Notes under the pieces: generated by a model
What the model was told of the DNA's origin: nothing
The model's database searches: none
What the model saw: the letters and a program-made list of their open reading frames with translations, nothing else
Source of the DNA: Streptosporangium amethystogenes
GTDB lineage: Bacteria > Actinomycetota > Actinomycetes > Streptosporangiales > Streptosporangiaceae
Direction: 5' to 3'
Assembly (NCBI RefSeq): GCF_000721075.1
Contig: NZ_JOEQ01000009.1
Coordinates: 124,001 to 188,000, forward strand
Length of the DNA stretch: 64,000 nt
Shown here: positions 17,327-26,647 of the stretch, in pieces
Layout: every line of letters starts with the position of its first letter
How positions within the stretch are numbered: position 1 is the stretch's first letter
Position numbers and translations under genes: made by a program

Positions 17327-18559
17327 TCAGCGGCGGAGCACGAAGGCTCTCTCGTCGTCGCCGATGCCGACCGCGCCCACCGCCCACAGCGTGTCGGTGC
17401 CCGGCACCCGGGCCAGACCGGTGCCGCCGACGTCGTCGGTCTCGTCGTACTGCTGGGTGGCGGTGTAGGCACGGAACAGCGGACCGTACTCGCGTGACCA
17501 GGCGGTGCCGTCGAAGCGCAGGATGAGCACCTGCCCCGGGTGGTCGGCGTCGACGCCGCTGATCCACAGGTCGCCGGGTCCGAAGGCGGTGACGCCGTGC
17601 AGGACACCGCGCGAGACCGGCACCTCGGCCCGGGTCCAGCGGCTCCCGTCCCAGCGGATGACCAGTGGCTGCGCGCCTTTCAGGTCCGGCCGCGCGTCCG
17701 GGGCGGTGGAGATCCGCCCGACCGCCCACACCTCTGTCGGAGAGACCTGCCAGACCCGGTTGAGCCTGCCACCGGGGATCTGGGGTGTCTCCGTCCGCTC
17801 CCACGATCCATCCACACCGTGCCAGACCAGCGGGGCACCGCTCTCGCCCGTCCCCGTCACCCAGACATGCCCCTCCCTGAAGGTGACCGCCTCAAGGATG
17901 CTCTTCTCGATGTTCAGCGCGTTGTGGAACTCGCCGTCCCGCCATTCCACGACGACGGCCCCCGAGGGGCCGTTGGCGACGAACCACGCGGTGCCGCCGC
18001 TCGTCGCGACATCCGCCAGCCGGTAGTCCTCGGCCACCCCGAAGGGCCGGTGCGTGCTCCACGCCCGCCCGTTCCAGTGCGCGGCGAACGGGCTTGAGCC
18101 GTTGCCCGCCACCCACACGTCGTCGGGACCGCCCGCACTGACCGCCTCCAGGTGGTAGGCGTCGACCTCGTCCAGGGGCACCTGCCGCCAGCGACTCCCG
18201 TCCCAGCGGAGGACCGCGGGCGTGCCCTCCCGATCCTCCGCGCTGTCCTGGTATCCCACGGCCCAGGCGTCCCGGGGGCCGGTCGCCGCCACGTCGAGCA
18301 GTGCCGTGGCGCCCGACAGTTTCGAGCCTCCTGTCTCCACCGCCCATTCGGCGGACGCGGCGATCACCGCGTTCGCCGGGGGAGTCGCCGTGGGATTCCG
18401 GGACTCGGTATCGGGAGAGGAGGTGGCCGGTGGCGTCAGGCTCTGGGAGTTCGTACGATCCGGCGTCGGATCGGGTTCGGGCGCCGTCCGGCCCGCGCCG
18501 CACGCGGCGATCAGGAGCGTTCCGATGACCATGACCGCCATCGGGCGCGGTTTCAGCAT
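17327..18559 (-). CDS. Beta-propeller-like lipoprotein
   Basis: 410 residues from ATG 18559 with AAGGA 10 bases upstream. The signal peptide ends in LLIAAC, a lipobox. A Pro/Thr/Ser-rich linker of about 50 residues precedes repeated blades, each with a pattern like DVWVAGNG, EVWAVGRI, DLWISGVD and TLWAVGAV, spaced 45-60 residues apart and alternating with RWDGSRW-type strands. This predicts a six- or seven-bladed propeller displayed outside the membrane, probably a binding module. The ligand is unknown. The frame extends further upstream but without signal-peptide character. Confidence 0.75.
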   Translation of the reverse strand: MLKPRPMAVMVIGTLLIAACGAGRTAPEPDPTPDRTNSQSLTPPATSSPDTESRNPTATPPANAVIAASAEWAVETGGSKLSGATALLDVAATGPRDAWAVGYQDSAEDREGTPAVLRWDGSRWRQVPLDEVDAYHLEAVSAGGPDDVWVAGNGSSPFAAHWNGRAWSTHRPFGVAEDYRLADVATSGGTAWFVANGPSGAVVVEWRDGEFHNALNIEKSILEAVTFREGHVWVTGTGESGAPLVWHGVDGSWERTETPQIPGGRLNRVWQVSPTEVWAVGRISTAPDARPDLKGAQPLVIRWDGSRWTRAEVPVSRGVLHGVTAFGPGDLWISGVDADHPGQVLILRFDGTAWSREYGPLFRAYTATQQYDETDDVGGTGLARVPGTDTLWAVGAVGIGDDERAFVLRR

Positions 18560-18658
18560 GTCGTCATTGTTCCTTATATCACTACCGGTTGGCCGTGCCC
18601 GCCAGGATTGGAAGCGTCTGTTCGGGGGCACCTGGCACATAGTCAGGAGGGGATACCG

Positions 18659-19033
18659 ATGTTGAGGGGCGAAGACGGTGCGGGATTCCACATCCGAGCC
18701 GACAGGCACCGTCACTTCACAACCCTGTACGCGGCGGGGGCACTGGACTACGGGTCCGCGCCCCTGTTGAAGGAGCAGGCCGACGTCGCCCTGCGGGCGA
18801 CCGATCACCCGCGCCTGGTGATCGACCTCACCGAGGTCACCTTCTGTGACTCCACCGGGTACGGCGTGCTGATGTACGCCCTCACCCGCGTCCGCCGCCT
18901 GACGGGCTCGCTCGTCCTCGTCGGCCTCTCCGCCGCGATGAGGAACCGGCTGAGCCGCCTTGGGGTGGCGGAGCTGTTCGACACCCGCCGTACGGTCGAG
19001 GAGGCGAAGAAGGTGTTTCCCGGAACGACGTGA
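18659..19033 (+). CDS. STAS-domain anti-sigma-factor antagonist-like protein
   Basis: 124 residues from ATG 18659 behind a strong AGGAGGGG site. The segment LVIDLTEVTFCDSTGYGVLM contains the serine (in DST) that partner kinases phosphorylate in SpoIIAA/RsbV proteins. These antagonists release a sigma factor by binding its anti-sigma kinase when unphosphorylated. Neither a kinase nor a sigma factor is adjacent, so this is an orphan. A second STAS gene follows 100 bases downstream and may be cotranscribed. Confidence 0.85.
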   Translation: MLRGEDGAGFHIRADRHRHFTTLYAAGALDYGSAPLLKEQADVALRATDHPRLVIDLTEVTFCDSTGYGVLMYALTRVRRLTGSLVLVGLSAAMRNRLSRLGVAELFDTRRTVEEAKKVFPGTT

Positions 19034-19132
19034 ACGACCGGCGAGGCCGGCGTGCTCCGTGATCTGCCGGGGTGGTTCACGGTGTATGAGACAGTTGTGT
19101 TGCTCGGGACAAGGTAGGTCAGAAGATTGGTC

Positions 19133-19498
19133 ATGTTCGTGGGAAATGAGGCGGGGCCTGCTTTCACCGCCACCTCAGGGTTGCACGGCACCGTGCTCGT
19201 CGTGCGGGCGAGCGGGGAGCTCGATCACTACCACACGCGGGTGCTACGGGAGGAGATGGGAAGGGCGTGGAGTGCCCTGCCCTCGCAGCTTCTCATCCTC
19301 GATCTGTCGGCCCTGACCTTCTGTGACTCCTCGGGGATCGGCGAACTGCTCCAGGTTCGCCACCACGGCCTGAGCGAGGGAGTGCGGGTCATCCTCACCG
19401 GCGTTCAGGGCAACCTCGCCCGGCGGCTCAACCTGGCCGGCCTGACCCAGGTGTTCGAGATGTTCCCCTCCGTGGCCGAGGCGCTGGAAGCGGCCTGA
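19133..19498 (+). CDS. STAS-domain anti-sigma-factor antagonist-like protein, second copy
   Basis: 121 residues from ATG 19133; a TTG at 19127 is less likely. The core ILDLSALTFCDSSGIGELLQV carries the phospho-acceptor serine in the DSS motif. Sequence outside the motif differs clearly from the preceding STAS gene, so it is a diverged paralogue. It likely partners a HATPase-type anti-sigma factor encoded elsewhere; the nearest one in view is at 51.9 kb. It converges on the nucleoside hydrolase gene. Confidence 0.83.
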   Translation: MFVGNEAGPAFTATSGLHGTVLVVRASGELDHYHTRVLREEMGRAWSALPSQLLILDLSALTFCDSSGIGELLQVRHHGLSEGVRVILTGVQGNLARRLNLAGLTQVFEMFPSVAEALEAA

Positions 19499-19535
19499 GG
19501 CGAGGTTCCGCACGACACGCGGCCACGGTGCGAGA

Positions 19536-20426
19536 TCAAACGGTGCCCTCGCCGACAAAGGTCTCGAAGAGCCGCTCGTGATCGAGTGCGGTCGTGATGA
19601 ACGTCTGGCTGTCGGCGGCCGGCCGCGCGCCCCACGCGCCGCCCTCCTCCCGGACCATCTCGACCTCCGCCCAGCCGGCGATGGTGTGGTCAATGGCCAC
19701 GCAGGCCGCGGTGGGGTCGTGCAACAGCTTCCCCCCCGGCTTCTTGCGCAGGTAGTGCTCCATGCCCGAGAACACCAGGGCGAGTCCGGCCGTGCGGTCC
19801 CGGTACGGCCGCAGCCGCTCGTGGAACTCCCGGTCGTAGCGAACTCCGTGGGTGACGTTCTTGGACACCAGTTCGCGCCGGGCGATCCGGTCACCGGACG
19901 ACAGTGCGAGCCGGGCCGCCCCGGGGGCGCCGTTGAAGTTGAACGTCGGGCACGCGGTACGGCCGTCGAACTTCGGCAGCCGGTGCTCGGGCGGTACGAC
20001 GTTGTCACCGGCGAACCCGCCCTGGGCCACCCACCGGCTCAGCCTCACCCCCGCCTGCTCGTCGAGAAAGCGCCGGAGGTTGTGCAGCGGCCCGCCGGTG
20101 AGAAGCGTGGCCCGGGGATGGCGCTCCAGGGTCCGGGCGATCAGGGCGCCGGGCGGGGCGTCCGGCAGAGCCGGCCCGGGAGCGCCGAGCCAGCGGTGAT
20201 GGAAGGCGGACACATGGTCCTTGCCGGTGCCGGGATCACTGGCGCCCACCGGGACGTCGTCCCGGCCGGCCAGCCCGAGCACACGCCGGACCAGTCCGAC
20301 CTGGGCCGGTGACCCCGGGGTGACGGTGACGGCGCGCAGCCGTACCGCCGGATGGGTCGCGACCAGGCACAGGGTCAGCACATCGTCGGGATCCTGGGTT
20401 TCCAGATCGAACAACAGATCCAGCAT
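19536..20426 (-). CDS. Nucleoside hydrolase family protein
   Basis: 296 residues from ATG 20426. The N-terminus LLFDLETQDPDDVLTLCL corresponds to the Asp-rich calcium-binding motif of inosine-uridine nucleoside hydrolases, although the first part (DxD) is altered to DLETQD. Later family elements are present: LTGGPLHNL, the substrate-loop FNFNGAPGAARLAL, and LHDPTAACVAID with the distal Asp. It probably cleaves an N-glycosidic bond of a ribonucleoside or an analogue in the cytoplasm. An upstream frame to 20516 lacks family homology, so the internal ATG is used. Confidence 0.8.
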   Translation of the reverse strand: MLDLLFDLETQDPDDVLTLCLVATHPAVRLRAVTVTPGSPAQVGLVRRVLGLAGRDDVPVGASDPGTGKDHVSAFHHRWLGAPGPALPDAPPGALIARTLERHPRATLLTGGPLHNLRRFLDEQAGVRLSRWVAQGGFAGDNVVPPEHRLPKFDGRTACPTFNFNGAPGAARLALSSGDRIARRELVSKNVTHGVRYDREFHERLRPYRDRTAGLALVFSGMEHYLRKKPGGKLLHDPTAACVAIDHTIAGWAEVEMVREEGGAWGARPAADSQTFITTALDHERLFETFVGEGTV

Positions 20427-20657
20427 CGCGTCTCGCGACCTTCCCGCTTTGTGGTGAAAAGTCCACTGATCGTATGAACCCGCGAGGAGACGACGCGAGT
20501 CATTTATCGCGACCACGCCGCTGGGTGGTTGTCCCCCATGTCGTGAAGCGTCAACTCCGCGCCGCTCAGCCGGTGCGGCGGGAAGAATCCCCGGCGTTCA
20601 GACCGGGTAGGAGTTCAACCTCCGAGTGTGATCCACCGAGGGGGGAGAGGGGCTTCC

Positions 20658-21242
20658 ATGGCCGAGGAACCGTCGAGGCTGGCCGGCCTGCTGTATGAGA
20701 TCGGGTTGCTCAAGCGCTACCGGCGCACGGGCTGGCTGGTCGCGGGAGTACGGGATCCGGAAAGCATCGCCGACCATTCCTTCCGGACGGCGGTCATCGC
20801 AAGCGTGATCACCGCGTTGGAAGGCGGCAACCCCGAGCGGGCGGCCTTCATGAGCCTGTTCCACGACACGCAGGAGACGCGGGTCACCGACATTCCCTAC
20901 CTTGCCAAGCCCTACCTGAAGGCGGCACGGAACGAGGAGGTCACCGCAGACCAGGTGCGCGGTCTCCCCGAGCCCGTGGCGGAGATGGTGAGCGGCGCGG
21001 TCGGTGAGTACGAGGAGAAGACCAGCCTCGAAGCCGTCTGCGCCCGTGACGCGGACAAGCTGGAGTGCCTGATCCAGGCGATCGAGTACCGCGAGCAGGG
21101 GCATCAGAACGTGCAGCCATGGATCGACAGCTCTCTCGCCGCGCTGAAGACGCCGTCCGCCAAACGCCTCGCGGACGAAGCACTCGGCACGGGATCGCTT
21201 GAGTGGGTGGCACGCGTGCTCAACGGGGAGCGGGACACCTGA
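20658..21242 (+). CDS. HD-domain phosphohydrolase (YfbR-like)
   Basis: 194 residues from ATG 20658 with GGAGAGGGG upstream. The metal-binding residues of an HD fold are in place: His in ESIADHSFRTAV, the HD pair in LFHDTQETRVTDIP, and a distal Asp in ARDADKLECLIQA. The length and order match 5'-deoxynucleotidase/oxetanocin-A-resistance-like HD proteins that dephosphorylate nucleoside monophosphates. It is divergent from a nucleoside hydrolase, so both may act in nucleotide salvage, which is inferred. Confidence 0.82.
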   Translation: MAEEPSRLAGLLYEIGLLKRYRRTGWLVAGVRDPESIADHSFRTAVIASVITALEGGNPERAAFMSLFHDTQETRVTDIPYLAKPYLKAARNEEVTADQVRGLPEPVAEMVSGAVGEYEEKTSLEAVCARDADKLECLIQAIEYREQGHQNVQPWIDSSLAALKTPSAKRLADEALGTGSLEWVARVLNGERDT

Positions 21243-21480
21243 CGCTCGCCGGACGGCCTCGGGCGGGGGGTGCGCCGGGCGTGTCCACAGTCTTGAGGAA
21301 GGGCGAGGCGGGTGTTCCCGCGGAGTAGGGGCCGGTGCTCCGGCCCTCGGGCCGGGGGAACGCCTTCTCGCCATCCCGGCCGGGGGCGGCGAGAAGGAAG
21401 TGTCTGGAGCCGGAGATGTCGCCTTCGAGGCGACGGTGCTCGGTGATGTTGATTTCTCCCGATCTCGCTGACCGAGGGGG

Positions 21481-22215
21481 TCAGGCGGCGACCTGTTCCC
21501 GGCGGAGCCGGATGTCGCCGACGCGGCCCTCGCGCTCGCGGAGGATGGTGCGGAGCACCCGAAGGCCGTCGCGGACGGCGTGCAGGTTGCTGACGCCGTG
21601 GATCCGGCTGCGTTCGTGGCTGGGAACCTCGCGGATGACGAGTCCGGCCTGGGCGGCGCGGATGTTCATCAGTGTCTCGATCTCGAAACCGTCGCAGTCG
21701 AGGTCGAGCGCGTCGAGGTGGCGGGCCCAGAAGGCGTTGTAGCCGTAGCACAGGTCGGTGTAGCGGGTGCCGTACAGCCGGTTGGTCATCTTGGTCAGCA
21801 CCGTGTTGCCGAGCGAGCGGATCGGGCTGATGTCGTCGGATCCTCCGCCGGGGGCGCAGCGTGAGCCCTTGGCGAAGTCGGCGCCCTCGACCAGCGCGGT
21901 CACGAAGGCGTGGATCTCCTTGCCGTCGGTCGACCCGTCGGCGTCGATCATGACGATGATGTCACCGGTCGCGGCGGCGAAGCCCTCGGTGAGAGCGTTG
22001 CCCTTGCCTTTTCCGGTCTGCCTGACGACGCGCAGCCCGGGCCGGAGGGCCTTGGCCACGGCCACCGTGTCGTCGATGGAGTTGCCGTCGACCAGGATCA
22101 CCTCGTCGATCCAGGACGGCAGGGTCGCGAAGACGTGGGGGAGGTTCTCAGCCTCGTTCATGGCGGGGACGACCACACTGACACTGAAGGCGAAAGGGGC
22201 GCTGTTCATGCGCAT
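21481..22215 (-). CDS. Glycosyltransferase family 2 (GT-A fold)
   Basis: 244 residues from ATG 22215. The fold is evident from VSVVVPAMNEAENLP, ILVDGNSIDDT and the catalytic metal site MIDADGSTDG (DxD). QTGKGKGNALTEG is the usual nucleotide-sugar loop of the dolichyl-phosphate/glucosyl-phosphoglycerate-like branch. The C-terminus has no membrane span, so it is a soluble or peripheral enzyme. It likely transfers a sugar to a polyprenyl phosphate or small acceptor. A frame upstream to 22299 lacks homology. Confidence 0.85.
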   Translation of the reverse strand: MRMNSAPFAFSVSVVVPAMNEAENLPHVFATLPSWIDEVILVDGNSIDDTVAVAKALRPGLRVVRQTGKGKGNALTEGFAAATGDIIVMIDADGSTDGKEIHAFVTALVEGADFAKGSRCAPGGGSDDISPIRSLGNTVLTKMTNRLYGTRYTDLCYGYNAFWARHLDALDLDCDGFEIETLMNIRAAQAGLVIREVPSHERSRIHGVSNLHAVRDGLRVLRTILREREGRVGDIRLRREQVAA

Positions 22216-22476
22216 AAGGTCTACCGAACCGCCTGCAGAACGCTTGAAAGCCCCTTGCAAGTCCGTCTGGGGTGGAAGGCCCCACCCCCGGGGGTGCAAA
22301 GAGGGTCTCTTCGCCGACGGTCAGAAAGGGAGCGTACGACCCGAGGGGCTGCGCAGGTCGAGCGGTACCGGCCTGCGGGGGGGACGGGGGCGTTGCACGA
22401 CCAGGATCCTTTTCACGATGCCGCTCCATTCTGGGCTGGATCACCGGGTGTTACCCATGTCAGCCCCAAGAATCAC

Positions 22477-22761
22477 CTATCTCCGTATCACATGAAGAAC
22501 ACTGGCCACACGCTCCGCGGCCGTGGCGACGTCCTCGGCGTGGCCGATGCGACCGGCCCAGGACAACCAGAACCACCACTCGCCGTCGTCCTCATGGGCG
22601 GCTAGCACGTCCTCGGTCCTGGCGGGGGCCATCGGGTTGATCACATGGAGCCTTGGATAAAGCCCCGCCGCCGACCTCAGACGTACCTGGAAGGCGTGCG
22701 CCTCCAACTGGGCTGCCAACCGACGCAGGTGGTCGACGGCCTCGCCGCGTTCTGCCATCAT
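22477..22761 (-). CDS. Small conserved-type hypothetical protein
   Basis: 94 residues from ATG 22761; AGGAG eight bases upstream selects this start over GTG 22770. It begins with a helix (VDHLRRLAAQLEAHAF) and has a Trp-rich strand (GEWWFWLSWAGRIG) and a second helix. The size and pattern resemble small proteins often found next to actinobacterial XRE regulators. No family is recognised. It is divergent from the XRE/TPR regulator, 233 bases apart. Confidence 0.65.
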   Translation of the reverse strand: MMAERGEAVDHLRRLAAQLEAHAFQVRLRSAAGLYPRLHVINPMAPARTEDVLAAHEDDGEWWFWLSWAGRIGHAEDVATAAERVASVLHVIRR

Positions 22762-22933
22762 CCGGATCACTCCTGGCGGACACTCGTGACTTGCTTCTTT
22801 GCAGAGTGCGGTTTCGTGGCACTTGAGGCAATCGGTCCTTCCGCAAACCCCCTCCGGATCAGTGGAATAGACCGGAAAGTCATGGATGTTCCGTGGAGAA
22901 ACCGCGAATAAAGGGAATCCGGTGCACGGACGC

Positions 22934-22972
22934 GTTTACGCTGTGGTGCGCCCTTGTTAATGTTGCGTAAAC
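22934..22972. promoter_or_regulatory. Inverted repeat upstream of the XRE/TPR regulator
   Basis: GTTTACGC (22934-22941) and GCGTAAAC (22965-22972) are perfect inverted copies with centres 31 bp apart, about three helical turns. The right arm ends 21 bases before the GTG start at 22994, a good place for autoregulation. Confidence 0.45.
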
Positions 22973-22993
22973 AGCGACCGGGAGAGGGACGCC

Positions 22994-24442
22994 GTGGCCC
23001 GAGGTGAGCACTCACCCGCGTGTGCGCGTCGCTGGCGCGAGCAGGCGGCGTCCAGGCAGTGGACCCACTGGCAGACCGCGCAGGCCATTCACGGCTGCTG
23101 CGGGGTGAGCCTGCTCAAGGCGCACCGCCTGGCCAGGGGATGGTCGGCCAGGCAGTCCGTCCAGGAGCTGGAGGAGCTCTGTGAGCACCAGAACCTGGGC
23201 GAGGCGCGGGCCAGCATCGACCTGCTCAACGCCTGGGAGAACAACCGGGCCAGACCGCGCCCGCAGACCATCGATCTGCTGGCCCGACTGTACCGCGCGA
23301 ACGCCGTCAGGTTGGGCCTGGCCGGAGACTACTGCGAGGACGGCGGAGGCGCCAAGGTCGTGGTCGTCTCCGGCGGCGAGGGACGCTCGCCCTACCAGGC
23401 CGAGGAGCGGGAACGGTCCGAAGACGACATCGAGCGACGGGCACTGTTCCACCAGGCTCTGCTCGGCTCGCGGTCCGTGATGACGGGCCGGCTACTGGCC
23501 GAGGTGGAGCGGACCCGTCAGGATCTGGACCGTACGCTCGCCATCTCCACCGTCTCCGAGGAGCAGCTCGACCGGCTCGACGAGCAGGTGATGCGTTACC
23601 GGCGCGAGTACATCAGCAGCGCGCCGGTGCCGATGCTCTACCGGCTCATGCTGGAGCTGTCGGACGTCAGGACGCTCTCCCTGACCCGTCAGCCCGCGAT
23701 GGCCCAGCGCCGCCTGCTCAACGCCACGGTCATGCTGGCGCTGCTGTCGGCCGACGCGCTGATGAAGCTCGGCGACACCCGCCAGGCCCACGCCTGGTAC
23801 GGCACCGCGCGCAACGCCTCCGACGACATGGGTGACGTGCGGCTGCGCGCCCTCGTCCGGGCACAGCAGGCGATGCTGCCGTACTACTACGGAGACCTGG
23901 CCGAGACCGTGCGGCTGGCGCGCGAGGCCAGGATGCTCGCGGGGAGCGCACCCAGTTCCCCGGCGGCGCTCGGCGCGGCGGCCGAGGCACGGGCACTGGC
24001 CCGGATGGGCGAGCACAAGGCGGCCAGGGTCGCGCTGGCCGAGGCGGAGCGGATCTTCGCCAGGATGCCCCCCGAGGGCCACGACCACCTGGCCTTCCGC
24101 TTCTCCGAGCGGCGGCTGCAGTTCTACCGGATCGGCACCCTGATCGAGCTGGGTGAGGATGTCGACTGGAAGCCGGGGCCCACCAGCCCTTCGGAACCGT
24201 ACGCCATCGACCCTGTGCTGATCCTGCTCGACCAGGCGGCGCACCTGGTCCGCGACGGCAAGGTCGACGACGCCTGCCATCTGGCGGAGAAGGCACTGCT
24301 TCAGGTTCCGCCGGAGCACCGCACCTCCATCGTGCTCAACCGTGCGAGGGCGCTGCTGTCGGAGGTGCCGCAGACCAGGCACCGGGTGGCGGCGGTGCGC
24401 CGTCTGAACGACCTGGTCATCGGCGCGGCTCCGGTCAGCTGA
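22994..24442 (+). CDS. XRE-type regulator with a TPR-like C-terminal region
   Basis: 482 residues from GTG 22994 behind GGGAGAGGGA. The N-terminal 110 residues contain an atypical helix-turn-helix (GVSLLKAHRLARGWSARQ, then LNAWENNRARPRPQTIDLLARLY). The remaining 350 residues are helical repeats with TPR character (TRQAHAWYGTARNASDDMGDVR and similar). Such proteins sense a ligand or peptide through the repeats while binding DNA at the N-terminus. Its stop overlaps the start of the kinase-like gene by one base (TGATG), so the two are translationally coupled. Confidence 0.78.
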   Translation: MARGEHSPACARRWREQAASRQWTHWQTAQAIHGCCGVSLLKAHRLARGWSARQSVQELEELCEHQNLGEARASIDLLNAWENNRARPRPQTIDLLARLYRANAVRLGLAGDYCEDGGGAKVVVVSGGEGRSPYQAEERERSEDDIERRALFHQALLGSRSVMTGRLLAEVERTRQDLDRTLAISTVSEEQLDRLDEQVMRYRREYISSAPVPMLYRLMLELSDVRTLSLTRQPAMAQRRLLNATVMLALLSADALMKLGDTRQAHAWYGTARNASDDMGDVRLRALVRAQQAMLPYYYGDLAETVRLAREARMLAGSAPSSPAALGAAAEARALARMGEHKAARVALAEAERIFARMPPEGHDHLAFRFSERRLQFYRIGTLIELGEDVDWKPGPTSPSEPYAIDPVLILLDQAAHLVRDGKVDDACHLAEKALLQVPPEHRTSIVLNRARALLSEVPQTRHRVAAVRRLNDLVIGAAPVS

Positions 24443-25347
24443 TGGGGTCGCTCGCCGAGGAGGCCTTCACCGTCCTGCGAGAGGTCTGCGAGGATCTCGG
24501 CATCGATCACCGGGACGCGGAGTTGCTGCGGGTGCGCAGCAACGCCGTCTTCAAGCTGCGCAGCGAGATCGTGGTCAGGATCGCCACTGCGCCCAACGCG
24601 CTGACCCGGCTGCCGCTGGTCCTCGCGGTGGCCCGCTGGCTCGCCGAGCAGGGGTTCCCCGCGGTGCGCCCGGCCGATGAGATCTCCGAGCAGCCCGTGG
24701 TGCACGAGGGCAGGGTCGTCACGTTCTGGCACTACGTGCCGGCCAGCGGCCGCCCCACCACCACGGAGCTGGGTGAGATCCTGCGCAGCCTGCACCTGCT
24801 GCCGGTGCCGCCGATGGCGCTGCGGCGGTTCGTCGACCCGCTGTGCGAGGTGCGCCGCGCGGTGGACCGCTCCGAAGAGCTCACCCCCGGCCAGCGGGCC
24901 TGGCTGCGCGACCGCATCGCGGAGCTGACAGAGCGCTGGCTGGACCTCGGCGTGGAGGACGAGCCCGTGCTGCTGCACGGTGACGCCTGGATCGACAACC
25001 TGCTGCGCTGCACGGACGGCCATGTGGTGCTCTGCGACTGGGACGGCGTCGCGGTCGGCCCCCGCGAGTGGGACCTGGTCCACACCTACCACGGCCAGCG
25101 GCGCTTCGGGCTGACCGCCGCCGACGTGGACGCGTTCGCCGACGCGTACGGCAGCGATCTGCGTTCCTGGCCGGGATACTCCACCCTCATGGAGGTCAGG
25201 GACATCTACGCGGTGGGCATCCACATCCGCAACGCCGCCGCGGATCCCTTCTCCCGACGCGAGTTGCCTCGCAGGCTCGATTCCCTCACCCGAGGTGAAC
25301 AACATGCTCGCTGGTACATGGCGGAACCCGCTAGTGTCTCCCAATAA
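24442..25347 (+). CDS. Aminoglycoside-phosphotransferase-fold kinase
   Basis: 301 residues. The catalytic loop LLHGDAWIDNLLR (Asp and Asn) and the metal-binding VLCDWDGVAVGPREWDL are those of the APH/choline kinase superfamily. The N-lobe is short with a weak phosphate loop, as is common in actinobacterial members of uncertain substrate. It probably phosphorylates a small hydroxylated metabolite. It is translationally coupled to the XRE/TPR regulator, which suggests that the regulator and kinase act on one signal. Antibiotic resistance cannot be claimed from the sequence. Confidence 0.8.
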   Translation: MGSLAEEAFTVLREVCEDLGIDHRDAELLRVRSNAVFKLRSEIVVRIATAPNALTRLPLVLAVARWLAEQGFPAVRPADEISEQPVVHEGRVVTFWHYVPASGRPTTTELGEILRSLHLLPVPPMALRRFVDPLCEVRRAVDRSEELTPGQRAWLRDRIAELTERWLDLGVEDEPVLLHGDAWIDNLLRCTDGHVVLCDWDGVAVGPREWDLVHTYHGQRRFGLTAADVDAFADAYGSDLRSWPGYSTLMEVRDIYAVGIHIRNAAADPFSRRELPRRLDSLTRGEQHARWYMAEPASVSQ

Positions 25348-25370
25348 AGATCTTCAAGCGGGGACAGAGC

Positions 25371-25814
25371 ATGCCGAAAGTCACGCTTCGCAATACTTTT
25401 CACGTTCGTAACACCCCGGAGGCGCTCCGTGCCCACCTGAGTCAGCCGCAGAGCTACATAGGGCTCTCGCCCATGGTGGTCGCGGTCAAGGACATCGAAC
25501 AGGGGGAGGCCGAGATCCGCTACACCTCGGTGGAACGCTTCAGGTTCCTCGGTGTCGTCAAGTACGACAACATGATCAAGGTGACGTTGCGGAACACGCC
25601 GCGTACCGTCGAGGGCGAGGTCGACAGTCCCGGCGGGGTGCGCCTGGACTACCGGTTCACCCTCAGCGAGAAGAACGGGGGCACCGAGGTTGAGGACATC
25701 CTCGTGGTGCACGCCTGGGTCAGGCCGATGCTGGGCTTCGCCGCGAAGAAGGCTCGCGAGGTGCAGCTCGCCCGCGCCGGGATCCTGGCCGCCCGCCTGG
25801 GTTCCGCTCCCTAG
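25371..25814 (+). CDS. SRPBCC-fold protein (polyketide cyclase/dehydrase-like)
   Basis: 147 residues from ATG 25371 behind GGGGACAG. The pattern of a helix (TPEALRAHLSQPQSYIGLSP), a seven-strand sheet and a long C-terminal helix (GFAAKKAREVQLARAGILAAR) fits the START/SRPBCC superfamily, which binds hydrophobic ligands in a deep cavity. No catalytic residue can be assigned. It lies 23 bases after the kinase gene and 24 before the IclR gene on the same strand, so cotranscription is possible. Confidence 0.65.
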   Translation: MPKVTLRNTFHVRNTPEALRAHLSQPQSYIGLSPMVVAVKDIEQGEAEIRYTSVERFRFLGVVKYDNMIKVTLRNTPRTVEGEVDSPGGVRLDYRFTLSEKNGGTEVEDILVVHAWVRPMLGFAAKKAREVQLARAGILAARLGSAP

Positions 25815-25838
25815 GTCTCGGCGGCCGGAGCGGGACGC

Positions 25839-26585
25839 GTGAGAGCGCCCACGGTCACCGGGAAGGTGATGGCGATCCTCGGCGCGTTCCTGCCGGGAGA
25901 CGTGCGGCTGACGCTCACCGAGATCTGCCGCCGGGCCGAGCTGCCTCCGGCCACCGGCCACCGGCTGGTCGGGGAGCTGGTGGCGGGCGGCTTCGTGGAG
26001 CGGCTCCCCGACGGCTCCTACCGGGTCGGAATGCTGCTGTGGCGGATCGGTGCCCAGGCGGCGGAACCGCGGGAGCTGCGCGAGCTCGCCCTGCCGTACA
26101 TGGAGGACCTCTACGCCGCGACCCGCGAGAACGTGCAGCTCGCGGTGCTCCGTGACGACCGGGCGCTGTACCTGGAGCGACTGCGCGGACCCGCCTCCGT
26201 GCCGATCGTCTCACGGGTGGCCGGAGGGCTGCCGCTGCACGCGACCGGGGTCGGCAAGGTCCTGCTGGCCTTCGCGGACCCGGAGACGGTGGAGCGGGTG
26301 CTCGCCGGGGAGCTCACCCCGCACGCGCCCAACACGGTGGTGGACCCCACGCGGCTCCGTAACGAGCTGGAGGAGGTCCGCCGGACCGGGATCGCCTGCA
26401 CGCAGGAGGAGATGTCGGTGGGCGCCTGTTCGGTCGCGGTGCCGGTACGGGGGGCGGCCGGCCGGGTGGTGGCGGCGCTGTCACTGGTGGCTTGGCGGCA
26501 CAACGCCGACCCGCGCCGGCTGGCACCCGCCGTGCTGACCGCGGCCGGAGCCCTCTCCCGGGATCTCGCCGCCCTGCGGAGCTGA
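25839..26585 (+). CDS. IclR family transcriptional regulator
   Basis: 248 residues from GTG 25839 behind GGAGCGGGA. The winged helix at 5-65 (LTLTEICRRAELPPATGHRLVGELV) is followed by the IclR effector-binding domain (GLPLHATGVGKVLLAF; CTQEEMSVGACSVAVPV). It lies 62 bases upstream of pobA in the same direction, which fits the PobR/PcaR type that controls 4-hydroxybenzoate and protocatechuate catabolism. The role as local regulator is inferred from position. Confidence 0.85.
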   Translation: MRAPTVTGKVMAILGAFLPGDVRLTLTEICRRAELPPATGHRLVGELVAGGFVERLPDGSYRVGMLLWRIGAQAAEPRELRELALPYMEDLYAATRENVQLAVLRDDRALYLERLRGPASVPIVSRVAGGLPLHATGVGKVLLAFADPETVERVLAGELTPHAPNTVVDPTRLRNELEEVRRTGIACTQEEMSVGACSVAVPVRGAAGRVVAALSLVAWRHNADPRRLAPAVLTAAGALSRDLAALRS

Positions 26586-26647
26586 AAGATTTCCGCTGAA
26601 CGGAAGAGTGGCGCGTGCGGGGGTGGACGGTACGGAATGCTCGACGC

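Noticed and set aside
21340..21355. GC-only inverted repeat after the HD-domain gene
   Set aside because: The loop would be 2-4 bases within a GC-rich stretch; weak support as a terminator.
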